Of a stretch of DNA of 64,000 nt, positions 37,617 to 45,641 are shown in pieces. The notes beneath the pieces are model-generated. The model was given only the letters and a program-made list of their open reading frames with translations. It was not told the DNA's origin and ran no database searches. This stretch comes from Paraglaciecola mesophila KMM 241 (lineage in GTDB: Bacteria > Pseudomonadota > Gammaproteobacteria > Enterobacterales > Alteromonadaceae). The stretch is from positions 91,184 to 155,183 of the forward strand of contig NZ_BAEP01000007.1 in assembly GCF_000315015.1 (NCBI RefSeq), given 5' to 3'. A program made the position numbers and the translations under genes. Position 1 is the first letter of the stretch. Every line of letters starts with the position of its first letter.

Positions 37617-37758
37617 TTGAGCGCTTATTTACCATGTTAATTGAGCCATAGTGCTCAACTAAAGACTTTTTATTCTGAAGCTATTGAGCTGTATTTTTTT
37701 AGATTTTCGGTTGATGAGGTCATCTCTCATTTCCGATACCAGTAATGGAAATAATTTT

Positions 37759-38835
37759 ATGAATCAGATTTTTAAATTCAATGCGAATCGCGTATGGCGC
37801 ACCTATCAAGGCGGTAAACTGCTCGATACTATCGAAGGAAAAGAATCCCCCGAGGATTCAAGCTTTCCTGAGGACTGGATCGGGTCCACGGTTGAAGCGC
37901 GAAATGTCGGGCGAGAGCACATCTCTGAAGGGCTAGCCATGGTCACTAGTGACGACGGGCATACTGTGCCGTTTCGCGATTTGCTAACCCAAAACAAAGA
38001 TTATTTTTTGGGGAAAAGTGGTGACACAGAGCGTACGCTTGAGGATATTCCGCTGGTTAAGTACTTAGACAGCGCAACGCGATTGCATTTTCAAGCGCAC
38101 CCAACACGGGAGTTTGCCCAAGAACGTCTGGGTTTACCACGCGGTAAAACAGAGGCTTACGTTATTCTACAAACGCGCGAAGATGTCAGCGAGCCTTATA
38201 TATACGCGGGCTTTCAGCGCCCGCCTAGTCGTGCGCAGTTAAAACAGTGGATAGAAACTCAAGATATCAAATCGATTGAAAGCTGTTTCGATCCCATTCC
38301 AGTTAAGCCGGGGGATGTGTTTCTGCTTCCTGGCGGCCGCCCCCATGCATTAGGTGAGGGCATATTGATGTTGGAGATCATGGAGCCTTCTGATCTGGCG
38401 GTCAGATTTGAGTTTGAGCGTTGCGGATACGTAATTCCTGAGCAAGCCAGATTCATGGATAGGGGAATTGAGACCGCGTTAGACGTATTCGATTTTAGCC
38501 CTGTGCCCCCTGAGCAAGTGGATACTGAATTTCGTTGTCCCCCCAAAATGCTTAGCACTGATGAGCAAGGTAATACCTTAGAAGAGCTGATCGGCGCAAA
38601 AAATACTGCTTGTTTTACCGTTAGGCGCGCCACCATGAATGGCACGTTCAAGCGCAACGAAGAGGCCTTCTTCTATGGTGTGGTAACACAAGGCTCGGGT
38701 ACGTTGCGTATTAGTGATGAAGTAACAGAGTTGAAGCAGTGGGAGCGCTTCTTCTGTCCGGCGGGTGTGACCGAGTTTGAGTACGAATCCGCGGCGGGTA
38801 TGTCGATTCTAGAATGTTATCCCGGTAATACTTAG
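37759..38835 (+). CDS. Class I phosphomannose-isomerase-like cupin isomerase
   Basis: 358-residue member of the class I mannose-6-phosphate isomerase family (type I PMI). Zinc-ligand segments are visible: LHFQAHPT (His), GKTEAYVIL (Glu), and GGRPHALGEGILMLEI with the usual PHAL-x-EG-I pattern (His), followed by PSDLAVRFE. The 5' start is set at ATG 37759, preceded by GGAA, since upstream codons do not resemble the family. Classical enzymes convert mannose-6-P to fructose-6-P, but this gene lies in an operon with UxuB/UxuA and no UxaC, so an uronate isomerase role is a hypothesis. It ends convergently with the PL7 gene. Confidence 0.8.
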   Translation: MNQIFKFNANRVWRTYQGGKLLDTIEGKESPEDSSFPEDWIGSTVEARNVGREHISEGLAMVTSDDGHTVPFRDLLTQNKDYFLGKSGDTERTLEDIPLVKYLDSATRLHFQAHPTREFAQERLGLPRGKTEAYVILQTREDVSEPYIYAGFQRPPSRAQLKQWIETQDIKSIESCFDPIPVKPGDVFLLPGGRPHALGEGILMLEIMEPSDLAVRFEFERCGYVIPEQARFMDRGIETALDVFDFSPVPPEQVDTEFRCPPKMLSTDEQGNTLEELIGAKNTACFTVRRATMNGTFKRNEEAFFYGVVTQGSGTLRISDEVTELKQWERFFCPAGVTEFEYESAAGMSILECYPGNT

Positions 38836-38850
38836 CCCGATTTACAATGC

Positions 38851-38902
38851 AAAAAGCCATCAAATTAGCGCATTTAATGCCGGCTGATCCGATGGCTTTT
38901 TT
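38851..38902. terminator. Bidirectional terminator, long loop
   Basis: AAAAAGCCATC (38851) and GATGGCTTTTTT (38891) form a stem around a long loop; between convergent isomerase and PL7 genes. Confidence 0.7.
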
Positions 38903-38926
38903 GCTGTTTGATTTCTCTGTGCTTTT

Positions 38927-40000
38927 TTATTTTTGCGGTTCTTTAGCAGGTCCAGCTACTAAACGGGAGAATGTCACTTGAGCATAGTCGCCATTTTTCA
39001 TATCTGTTTGCCAATCACCTGTGCCTAAACACGCTGGGTACCACATGCCTGGGTCGTCTTTAATGCTGCACTGATCGTAGGCCCCCGCTTTGAAGAAATT
39101 AGCATCACCGGTATAACCATTCGGGTGGTCAAGCTCATCTACTTGGCCATTGGCGTCGATATTATTGGCTAGGTTTATCTCAAATTCCTTAGTGCCAAGG
39201 CGCTCACTGGTGAACGTTAAATACATGGTATTGTGATACACGTTCACTTCGTAGCTAAAGGATTCGTCTAACGCTATGCCTTGCTCACCCGGGTTTGTCG
39301 GTTTATCCCATGGGGTGCCCCAAACCAAATAGCTTATATCTTGTCGGTCTGGGTTTTCTTTGGCTAGATTACGCTCGTAATTCCAAAAGACCGAACCGTA
39401 TTTATGTTCTGGCCATTTTTTATAGTAGATTTTTAGCGGCTCGTTTCCATAACCATAGCCTTTACCCTCAGCAACTCTTTCTTTGTCCTTGGTGGCATGA
39501 ATCTGACCTACCACCACAGAGAATGCAGGGGGCTTATTTGGGTACTTAGCGCGTTTCGCCACATGATTCACTGCAAGGCTAGCTTGTAAGTTGCCGCCAA
39601 TTTGACCGTACTTCTGTGCGTCTTTGTTATTTTGCAAAGCAAAGTTATCCGCAAAGCTGTCGTTCTTGGCATCCATGTCAGCAACCACTTGGTGTAGCTC
39701 ACTGCGAGTATTACTGGAGTTCGGTGTGGTAAACGCTCTATTTGGTGTTGCAAATACCATATTGCCATCACCATTTAGATAAAAGAATTCAGGATGCTGG
39801 TAGGTTTGTATTTCCTTCGCGCTTATCCCATCAACTTTCCCATCATTGTTACTGTCGGTGGGAATGGTAATTTTCCAATGAGTTAAATCGAATTTGTCGG
39901 CCGGCACTAATGACGTTTTTGCATTTTCTTTATTGGTAGCATTACACCCTGCTAGTGTTAGCAGGCTTAAGGTCATCAGACCTAGTGTTTTTGTCTTCAT
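38927..40000 (-). CDS. PL7 alginate lyase, lipoprotein
   Basis: 357-residue lyase of polysaccharide lyase family 7. A lipobox LAGC gives C19 as the lipidation site. Three family motifs: RSELH near residue 90 (commonly R-S/T-E-L-R), VVVGQIHA near 160 (QIH) and YFKAGAYDQC near 305. Literature links the isoleucine of QIH to acceptance of guluronate-containing blocks, whereas the QVH form prefers mannuronate. Beta-jelly-roll fold expected. AGGAG precedes the ATG. It is last in the - strand group with gluconokinase, Nramp-like transporter, RbsD-like and SDR genes. Confidence 0.9.
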   Translation of the reverse strand: MKTKTLGLMTLSLLTLAGCNATNKENAKTSLVPADKFDLTHWKITIPTDSNNDGKVDGISAKEIQTYQHPEFFYLNGDGNMVFATPNRAFTTPNSSNTRSELHQVVADMDAKNDSFADNFALQNNKDAQKYGQIGGNLQASLAVNHVAKRAKYPNKPPAFSVVVGQIHATKDKERVAEGKGYGYGNEPLKIYYKKWPEHKYGSVFWNYERNLAKENPDRQDISYLVWGTPWDKPTNPGEQGIALDESFSYEVNVYHNTMYLTFTSERLGTKEFEINLANNIDANGQVDELDHPNGYTGDANFFKAGAYDQCSIKDDPGMWYPACLGTGDWQTDMKNGDYAQVTFSRLVAGPAKEPQK

Positions 40001-40071
40001 TCTGGGTACTCCTTTATTTTCTGATTCAATTTAGCGTTTGCTGCTTATTTGCTGGGTCCTCATAACAGGAT

Positions 40072-40560
40072 TTAAGAGTTAGTTAAGCGCGCTACGATTG
40101 ATTGGACTATATCTTCTGGTGGAGGCTGTATATCCACGACTGAAACATTATCGGGTAGCTCTAATGTATTAAGCTGTGATTCGAGTAATTTAGGCTCAAA
40201 GAAGTGGTCTTTACGTGCGCCTAAGCGTTCAGTAAGTAGGGCTTTTGAGCCATGTAAAATTATCCACTCGATAGGGCTGGCGCATTTTGCCGCCAGTGTT
40301 TCTCGGTATGCCGCTTTTAATGCAGAGCAAGCAAGCACGGCCCCTTCTTTACGCTCCCAATTAGCCAATTGAGTGGCCAGGTCCAAAAGCCATGGCTGAC
40401 GGTCTTCGTCATTTAACGGCTTGCCACTTTGCATTTTTTGTACATTGGCCTTAGGGTGAAAATCATCCGCGTCATAAAAGGGAAGTGCTAGGGCGTCAGC
40501 TAGCATCTTACCTATGGTTGATTTCCCGGTTCCTGAAACACCGCAAACAATTACAATCAT
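40072..40560 (-). CDS. gntK: Gluconokinase (GntK-type)
   Basis: 162-residue P-loop kinase with GVSGTGKSTIGKML at about residues 7-20, DADDFHP (about 36-42) and the NDEDRQPWL segment typical of gluconate kinases. It phosphorylates gluconate or a related aldonate. It lies 22 bases after the Nramp-like transporter and 71 before the PL7 lyase, so co-transcription is likely. Gluconate itself is not an alginate product, so an alternative aldonate, such as gulonate or a 2-keto acid, cannot be excluded. Confidence 0.88.
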   Translation of the reverse strand: MIVIVCGVSGTGKSTIGKMLADALALPFYDADDFHPKANVQKMQSGKPLNDEDRQPWLLDLATQLANWERKEGAVLACSALKAAYRETLAAKCASPIEWIILHGSKALLTERLGARKDHFFEPKLLESQLNTLELPDNVSVVDIQPPPEDIVQSIVARLTNS

Positions 40561-40582
40561 GATTTACCCTTATTATTCTTAA

Positions 40583-41821
40583 TTACTCTAATAAGCCAAG
40601 AATACCGTTAAATGAAATCAAAATTGAAAACATAAACGCTAAGCCTAATACGATATTGAGTAAGTATCCCGCGGCATGCTCTCCCATCATCTTCTTCTTA
40701 TTGATCATTAAAATGATCCCTAGAATAACCAATGGCAGAACAAATACATTAAAGACTTGGGTCAATAATTGCCCTTTAACAGGGTTAAAACCAAATACCG
40801 GGATTGTGAGAGCAAATAACGCAGCGATACCTGTGATGATACGAAACTGCGTAGACTGGGTGTCTAATTTACCCGAGCGGTAATCTTCAATTAACAGCGG
40901 GGCAATCAACATATAAGGGAACACTGACGACAAACCCGCTGCGAGCGTACCGAAAAAGAATACCGTTAAGGCAAATTTACCTGCTATGGGTTCAAGGGCA
41001 TTAACCATATCCAGTACGTCTGTTACGGGTTTTCCTTCATGAAATAAGGCCCCTGCGGCGACGGCCATAACTGAGCCGCTAATAATAAACACCAGTACTG
41101 CAGCAACAATCGCATCTTTCTTTTGTTGTGCTCTGTCAGCAATACCCCAGCCCTTGCCCTGAATAAACAGAGGCCTAGACAGGAAAGTAGCAGAGGCCAT
41201 GGTAGTCCCTACAAACGCAGCTACCATCATTTTTCCGCCGACTACATCGGGTATAACAGGAATGAGTCCGCGTACAACTTCTGCGGGCATGGGGTGCACA
41301 ACAAACAGTGACAATATAAAAGATAACCCCATGCAAGACACAAAAATCACCAGTATTTTTTCAAATAATGAGTACTTACCTATGAGTAATATTGCATACA
41401 TAATGCTGATCACAAGCACGGCTATTGTTACTACCACGGCATACTTGTGCGGGACCACAGCGGGGAAGTACAGGGCGATCATTTCAAATAAAATATTGGA
41501 GGAAATCCCCAATATACCGGTCAACGAATTCCACTGACCAAAGGAGACGCCTATGATAATGAGAATAGCAATCACCTTACCGAATTTAAGGTGTTTCTTA
41601 AAACTATAAAGCGCGGTTTCTCCTGTTACCAAGGCAAAATTACCGTAGGCATATATAAGCACCCCTGAAAATAAGCAGCTTAATAATAAAACCCATAACA
41701 GCTGCATGCCAAAGGTACTACCTGCGACAATCATTGCCGTAACACTGCCAGTACCAATGGTGTAACCAATGGCTAAAAATGCTGGACCAAAACTCAGAAT
41801 AGCTCTCATGAATGCTGACAC
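40583..41821 (-). CDS. Nramp-related transporter, second copy, lacking the metal-binding motifs
   Basis: 412-residue relative of the transporter at 36363-37604, colinear with it: the TM1 motif is TIGTGSV (residues 21-27) in place of DPGN, and the TM6 motif is VGTTMASATF (204-213) in place of MPH. It starts at a GTG supported by GAGGA upstream; an ATG four codons in is possible. Neighbours on the same strand are an RbsD/FucU mutarotase, an SDR and a gluconokinase. The repeated loss of both motifs argues for a non-metal substrate in this branch, probably a sugar acid. Confidence 0.75.
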   Translation of the reverse strand: MSAFMRAILSFGPAFLAIGYTIGTGSVTAMIVAGSTFGMQLLWVLLLSCLFSGVLIYAYGNFALVTGETALYSFKKHLKFGKVIAILIIIGVSFGQWNSLTGILGISSNILFEMIALYFPAVVPHKYAVVVTIAVLVISIMYAILLIGKYSLFEKILVIFVSCMGLSFILSLFVVHPMPAEVVRGLIPVIPDVVGGKMMVAAFVGTTMASATFLSRPLFIQGKGWGIADRAQQKKDAIVAAVLVFIISGSVMAVAAGALFHEGKPVTDVLDMVNALEPIAGKFALTVFFFGTLAAGLSSVFPYMLIAPLLIEDYRSGKLDTQSTQFRIITGIAALFALTIPVFGFNPVKGQLLTQVFNVFVLPLVILGIILMINKKKMMGEHAAGYLLNIVLGLAFMFSILISFNGILGLLE

Positions 41822-41919
41822 TATTATTCCTCAAAATATGAACATAAATATTGTTATTTGTAGGCTTTCATCGCCTGCTATAGGTGCTTCTATCGCGCTT
41901 TTTTATTTAGCGTTAACGA

Positions 41920-42354
41920 TTAAAAACGACTCTCTTCTGCCATTTTTACTACCCCAACTGTCAGGATTAGGTTGGCAAATCGGCGTTGTTCACCGGTTTG
42001 AATTATCAAGGTGGTCGCTGGGTCACGAATTTTGTCGTAGAACGCCCAACGCTCCATGGCTTCCCATGTCACATCGCCTAATAGAGCTTGGTATGCCGTG
42101 TGAATTTCGGCATTTGCCTCAGGGGGCTTTTCCATCACGATAGCACCTTGCACTGGGCACACTGCTAATATGCCCTCAAGTACACTGAGAGCATCTAATA
42201 AGCCGGGGCGAAAATTCAAATGCACAAGTGTTGAGTTAGGCCCGGTCATGGCTCCCACGGGTAAATTACCGTCGGCAATAACGACCTGAGCAAAATGACC
42301 TGAACGTCCAAGAGCCTCTAAAATTGTGGGGTGTATAACTGCGGTTTTAAGCAT
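41920..42354 (-). CDS. RbsD/FucU-family sugar mutarotase
   Basis: 144-residue member of the RbsD/FucU family, which interconverts pyranose/furanose forms or anomers of ribose and fucose. Recognisable pieces are HPTILEALGRSGHFAQVVIADGN at the N-terminus, with the catalytic-type His, and a C-terminal RFANLILTVGV segment with the usual RRFANLIL-type motif. It sits 31 bases after the SDR gene and 98 before the transporter. Here a uronic acid rather than a neutral sugar may be the substrate. Confidence 0.85.
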   Translation of the reverse strand: MLKTAVIHPTILEALGRSGHFAQVVIADGNLPVGAMTGPNSTLVHLNFRPGLLDALSVLEGILAVCPVQGAIVMEKPPEANAEIHTAYQALLGDVTWEAMERWAFYDKIRDPATTLIIQTGEQRRFANLILTVGVVKMAEESRF

Positions 42355-42385
42355 GTTTTACTCGTATCAATGTGAATAACCACGT

Positions 42386-43147
42386 TTACATGTTGTAAAC
42401 GCCCCCGTTTATGTCCAGCGTTGCCCCTGTAATAAAGCCATCATATTCTGACGCTAAATACACCACGGCTCGCGCTACGTCATTTGCATTACCCGCTCGT
42501 TGTATAGGAATACCTGCGATGGTTTGATCCGCCGATTCTTTGGTGGTGTGAGTATTGTGGAATGAGGTACCTAAAATAAGCCCAGGCGCCACGGCATTTA
42601 CACGGGTACCTTGCGGCCCTAGCTCAGCAGAAAGGGCACGGGTTAGAGTTAAAATAGCGCCTTTGCTGGTGGAATAGGCTAATGAGCCTGCATGGCCACC
42701 TTTACGACCAGCCAGAGAGGCCAAATTCACGATACTGCTGCTTTCATGCTTTGCTAAATAAGGGGCGGCTGCGCGGGTCACAAACATCATGGAGGTTAGG
42801 TTTATGTCCATAACTTTGTGCCAAAACTCGGCATCCATATCGTTAAGCGAGCGCCTTGCCACCAAAGAGCCCGCATTATTAATCAATATATTGAGGCCCC
42901 CTAGGGCTGCTGCTGTTTGTTCAATTAAGGCGTTGGCGTCTGTTTCATTGGTTAAATCGCCCTTGATCGCAATGGCTGTCTGGCCCTTCTCTGTCGCGTA
43001 TTCAACCAACTGATTTGCGCTATCACTGCTAGAAAAGTAGTGAATAGCCACATTTGCACCGCTATCAATCAGGTGCTTGCTGATAGCTTCGCCGATGCCT
43101 TGTGCACCCGCTGTAATAAGTACGTTTTTTCCAACAAGTTTTGTCAT
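42386..43147 (-). CDS. SDR-family oxidoreductase (possible second DEH/aldonate dehydrogenase)
   Basis: 253-residue classical SDR. Cofactor loop ITAGAQGIGEAI (about 10-21), the INNAGS strand (about 89-94), catalytic Ser in NLASLAGRKGG and YSTSKGA Tyr/Lys. It resembles the SDR at 15750-16496 in both length and the GRKGG / GRDGG segment before the active site. AGGAA precedes the ATG. First gene of the SDR - mutarotase - transporter - gluconokinase group, so it may oxidise or reduce a hexuronate or DEH. Substrate not decided by sequence. Confidence 0.82.
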   Translation of the reverse strand: MTKLVGKNVLITAGAQGIGEAISKHLIDSGANVAIHYFSSSDSANQLVEYATEKGQTAIAIKGDLTNETDANALIEQTAAALGGLNILINNAGSLVARRSLNDMDAEFWHKVMDINLTSMMFVTRAAAPYLAKHESSSIVNLASLAGRKGGHAGSLAYSTSKGAILTLTRALSAELGPQGTRVNAVAPGLILGTSFHNTHTTKESADQTIAGIPIQRAGNANDVARAVVYLASEYDGFITGATLDINGGVYNM

Positions 43148-43172
43148 ATCTAGTGTTCCTGAATCTTTAATT

Positions 43173-43208
43173 TTTTGCTTTTGCTTTTGCTTTTGCTTTT
43201 GCTTTTGC
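43173..43208 (-). repeat. Hexanucleotide microsatellite, six copies, upstream of the SDR operon
   Basis: Six perfect copies of TTTTGC on the + strand (GCAAAA on the coding strand), ending 26 bases before the ATG of the SDR gene. Such tracts change copy number easily and could shift promoter or leader spacing. Confidence 0.85.
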
Positions 43209-43287
43209 TTGAGGAGAGGGCAGAGGCATTAGGCTAAAATGAATTCAACCTTATGCTGACCTGCCCTTCTACGCTTAACCCGTCAAG

Positions 43288-45558
43288 TTAGTTGTAGGTC
43301 ACATTCGAGCTTTTAAACTCATCATTATTGGCGCGGATTGTGTCAGTGTTTTTCATCTCAACATTGTCAATCACTGTGATGGGGCCGCCATTAGTCAAGT
43401 ACAGCTCTAATGGAGCGCTGTTATCCCAATTTGTGTCAGAGATATTTAGCTTTTGCACACCGTGAAAATACATAGACGCGCCTGATCTATGCGTAGAGCC
43501 TTTGCCCACATTCGTCAGGGTGTTGTCGCTGACGGTGACCATTGGGCCAAACGTGCTTTCGTCAGTGCCGCCGCGATATACTGTGACCACTTCTTCTTTC
43601 ACATTGGTGAAGGTGTTACCCGAGATCACTAGGTTTTCAACGCTGTACACACCTAAATCATCCACCTCACGGTTTAATTGCAAAATGGCACCGGTAATGT
43701 TGCTAAATTCTGAATCGATGATTTCAATGGAGTCAGCAAAGGTGCCGGCGTTGGCTTTAAAGAAGTAAAAATAACCGTTCACATCCAAGTCGGTCACTTT
43801 CACGTTACGCACCGACAAGTTGTAGTTAATATTCATCGAGTAGCCACTGGTGCCTATGATGGTGTTACCCTTGTAATCAGGAGATTCAGCGCCGTCAAAC
43901 CAAAGGTTTTCAACTTCTAAGGCACCGCCATTTTCGATATTAATGAAGTTAGGTTTTTGTGAGCGAATAATCGGCTTTTTGCCTTCTTTAGCCATGATTG
44001 TGACGGGGTGGTGCACTTCGGCAAACTTGGTGAGTAGGTAATCAGCGCCATTTTCAAGCACCAGCACGTCCCCAGCTTGGCTCATTGCTAGAGCGCTGGT
44101 AAGCGTATCTGTACCTGCTTTTACGTGAATGGTTTTACCGCTTTGAAATGCAACCAAAGCTTCATTTTTAGGATAAAAATCAGCACCTACTTCTTCTTTT
44201 GTTACTGGCAGTTTCACTTCACCAAAACCAATTTCATCGAGTAATGCTTTATCGGGAGATTTTAAGCCATATTGGTTAGTCGTAACCGAGTAAGGCGTGC
44301 TAGCAAAACCTGTTTTAATGGGGGTACTGGCTTCCTCGTTTAAATAATTACCTTCGAAATTAATCCCTGACATATCGTCGTATAACGTAAAAGGTTCAAG
44401 GTTAGACTTACCAAGTATTATGTTGCCTTTAAATTCAGAGGTTGAAGGTGGGGCAGAGCGTTCTTCATCGGCACCTGCACCAAGTTCAATATGGTCGCTG
44501 TCGATCACAATGTTGTTGTTCATCGCTGAATCAATTACCGGATCGTAGCGATTTGGTGGCGAGTTAGGTACGCCGTTCATAATCACTAACGCGCCGCGTA
44601 AACGTTTACCGGTTAGCCCGTACATATAGTTGTTACTCACGGTTTGGCTTTCGTTAATAATGCGAATGCCGCCGGTATTGGGTTTACGGTTACCTAAAAA
44701 GTAATTGCCTTCCACCTTGGTGAAATGGCCATGGCGCATAGTTAACGTGCCTTGGGTTTCAAAAAAGACATTTTTGATAAGCGAATTGCCGCTGGACTTA
44801 TTGGAGATGATTTCGTGCTCGCCGTTTGTGCGGTCAAAGTAATTGTACTGAGCTGTGGTATTCGAATACTCGCGAGAAAAATGACTGGTGCCGATACGCA
44901 GGGTTTCACCGCCATTGGCGCCGAGTATTTGTCTAGGACCAAAGTAATTGTACTCAATGATGTGGTGATTTTTGCGACTGGCTTCAGAGTTCATTCGCAC
45001 GGCAACCGTTACTCCGCGGTTGCGTTTGTTCACTAACGAGTTGTGGTCAAGGCGATTATGCTTACCATACATGGCCACCCATAAATCAGACATTTGACGT
45101 AAATCGGTGCTGAAGTTATCAATCACTGTATTGGTCACACGTGAGTGATTTGCGACGTCTTCGTTCGATGTGCGAAACGAGATGACTTCGCCTGTTGGTG
45201 TTGCACCGTTTTTAAACACTAAGCCTGAGATCACAATATACTCACCAGAAAAGGCAAGGTTAGATTGCCCTGTGATAATGACTTTGCCCGGCGTTTGCGC
45301 CTTCAATGTTATGGGCTTGTCAGGCAAACCTTTACCTTTTAGCACTAGCTCTACATCATTCCATGAACCATTTGCGAGGACGATTTCATCACCTGGCTTA
45401 ACGGAGGATACAGCGTCATTGAACTGTTTGATGTTCTCAACTAACGCAGCGTGACTTAATTGAGAAAGCGTCAGTAGTGGCAACGCCAGCGCGAGTGCTG
45501 GTAATCTTATAGATCGTATTAAAATGGATGATAAACGGCTGTTAGACACTGTGGACAT
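43288..45558 (-). CDS. PL6-family alginate lyase, two-domain, second copy
   Basis: 756-residue paralogue of the PL6 lyase at 17857-20121. The catalytic Lys-Arg pair lies in EIISNKSSGN and TLTMRHGHF with the same 21-residue spacing as AlyGC. A signal peptide with AHAA-like cleavage (LSHA-ALV) and two beta-helix domains are present. I chose the ATG at 45558 because AGGAG precedes it; the longer frame would overlap the upstream PL7 gene. It follows that PL7 gene by about 80 bases on the same strand. Confidence 0.9.
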   Translation of the reverse strand: MSTVSNSRLSSILIRSIRLPALALALPLLTLSQLSHAALVENIKQFNDAVSSVKPGDEIVLANGSWNDVELVLKGKGLPDKPITLKAQTPGKVIITGQSNLAFSGEYIVISGLVFKNGATPTGEVISFRTSNEDVANHSRVTNTVIDNFSTDLRQMSDLWVAMYGKHNRLDHNSLVNKRNRGVTVAVRMNSEASRKNHHIIEYNYFGPRQILGANGGETLRIGTSHFSREYSNTTAQYNYFDRTNGEHEIISNKSSGNSLIKNVFFETQGTLTMRHGHFTKVEGNYFLGNRKPNTGGIRIINESQTVSNNYMYGLTGKRLRGALVIMNGVPNSPPNRYDPVIDSAMNNNIVIDSDHIELGAGADEERSAPPSTSEFKGNIILGKSNLEPFTLYDDMSGINFEGNYLNEEASTPIKTGFASTPYSVTTNQYGLKSPDKALLDEIGFGEVKLPVTKEEVGADFYPKNEALVAFQSGKTIHVKAGTDTLTSALAMSQAGDVLVLENGADYLLTKFAEVHHPVTIMAKEGKKPIIRSQKPNFINIENGGALEVENLWFDGAESPDYKGNTIIGTSGYSMNINYNLSVRNVKVTDLDVNGYFYFFKANAGTFADSIEIIDSEFSNITGAILQLNREVDDLGVYSVENLVISGNTFTNVKEEVVTVYRGGTDESTFGPMVTVSDNTLTNVGKGSTHRSGASMYFHGVQKLNISDTNWDNSAPLELYLTNGGPITVIDNVEMKNTDTIRANNDEFKSSNVTYN

Positions 45559-45641
45559 GTTACTTATACTCCTGATTTTCTTTTGTACGCCTTGCAAGCA
45601 AAAAGGCATGGCAAGTAATGAGTTCAGTTCTGTTTTAATGG

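Noticed and set aside
41769..42143. 124-codon frame on the + strand over the mutarotase gene
   Set aside because: Antisense to a clear RbsD/FucU gene; shadow frame.
43173..43208. Possible coding repeat
   Set aside because: It lies outside any gene and in no supported frame; treated as a microsatellite.
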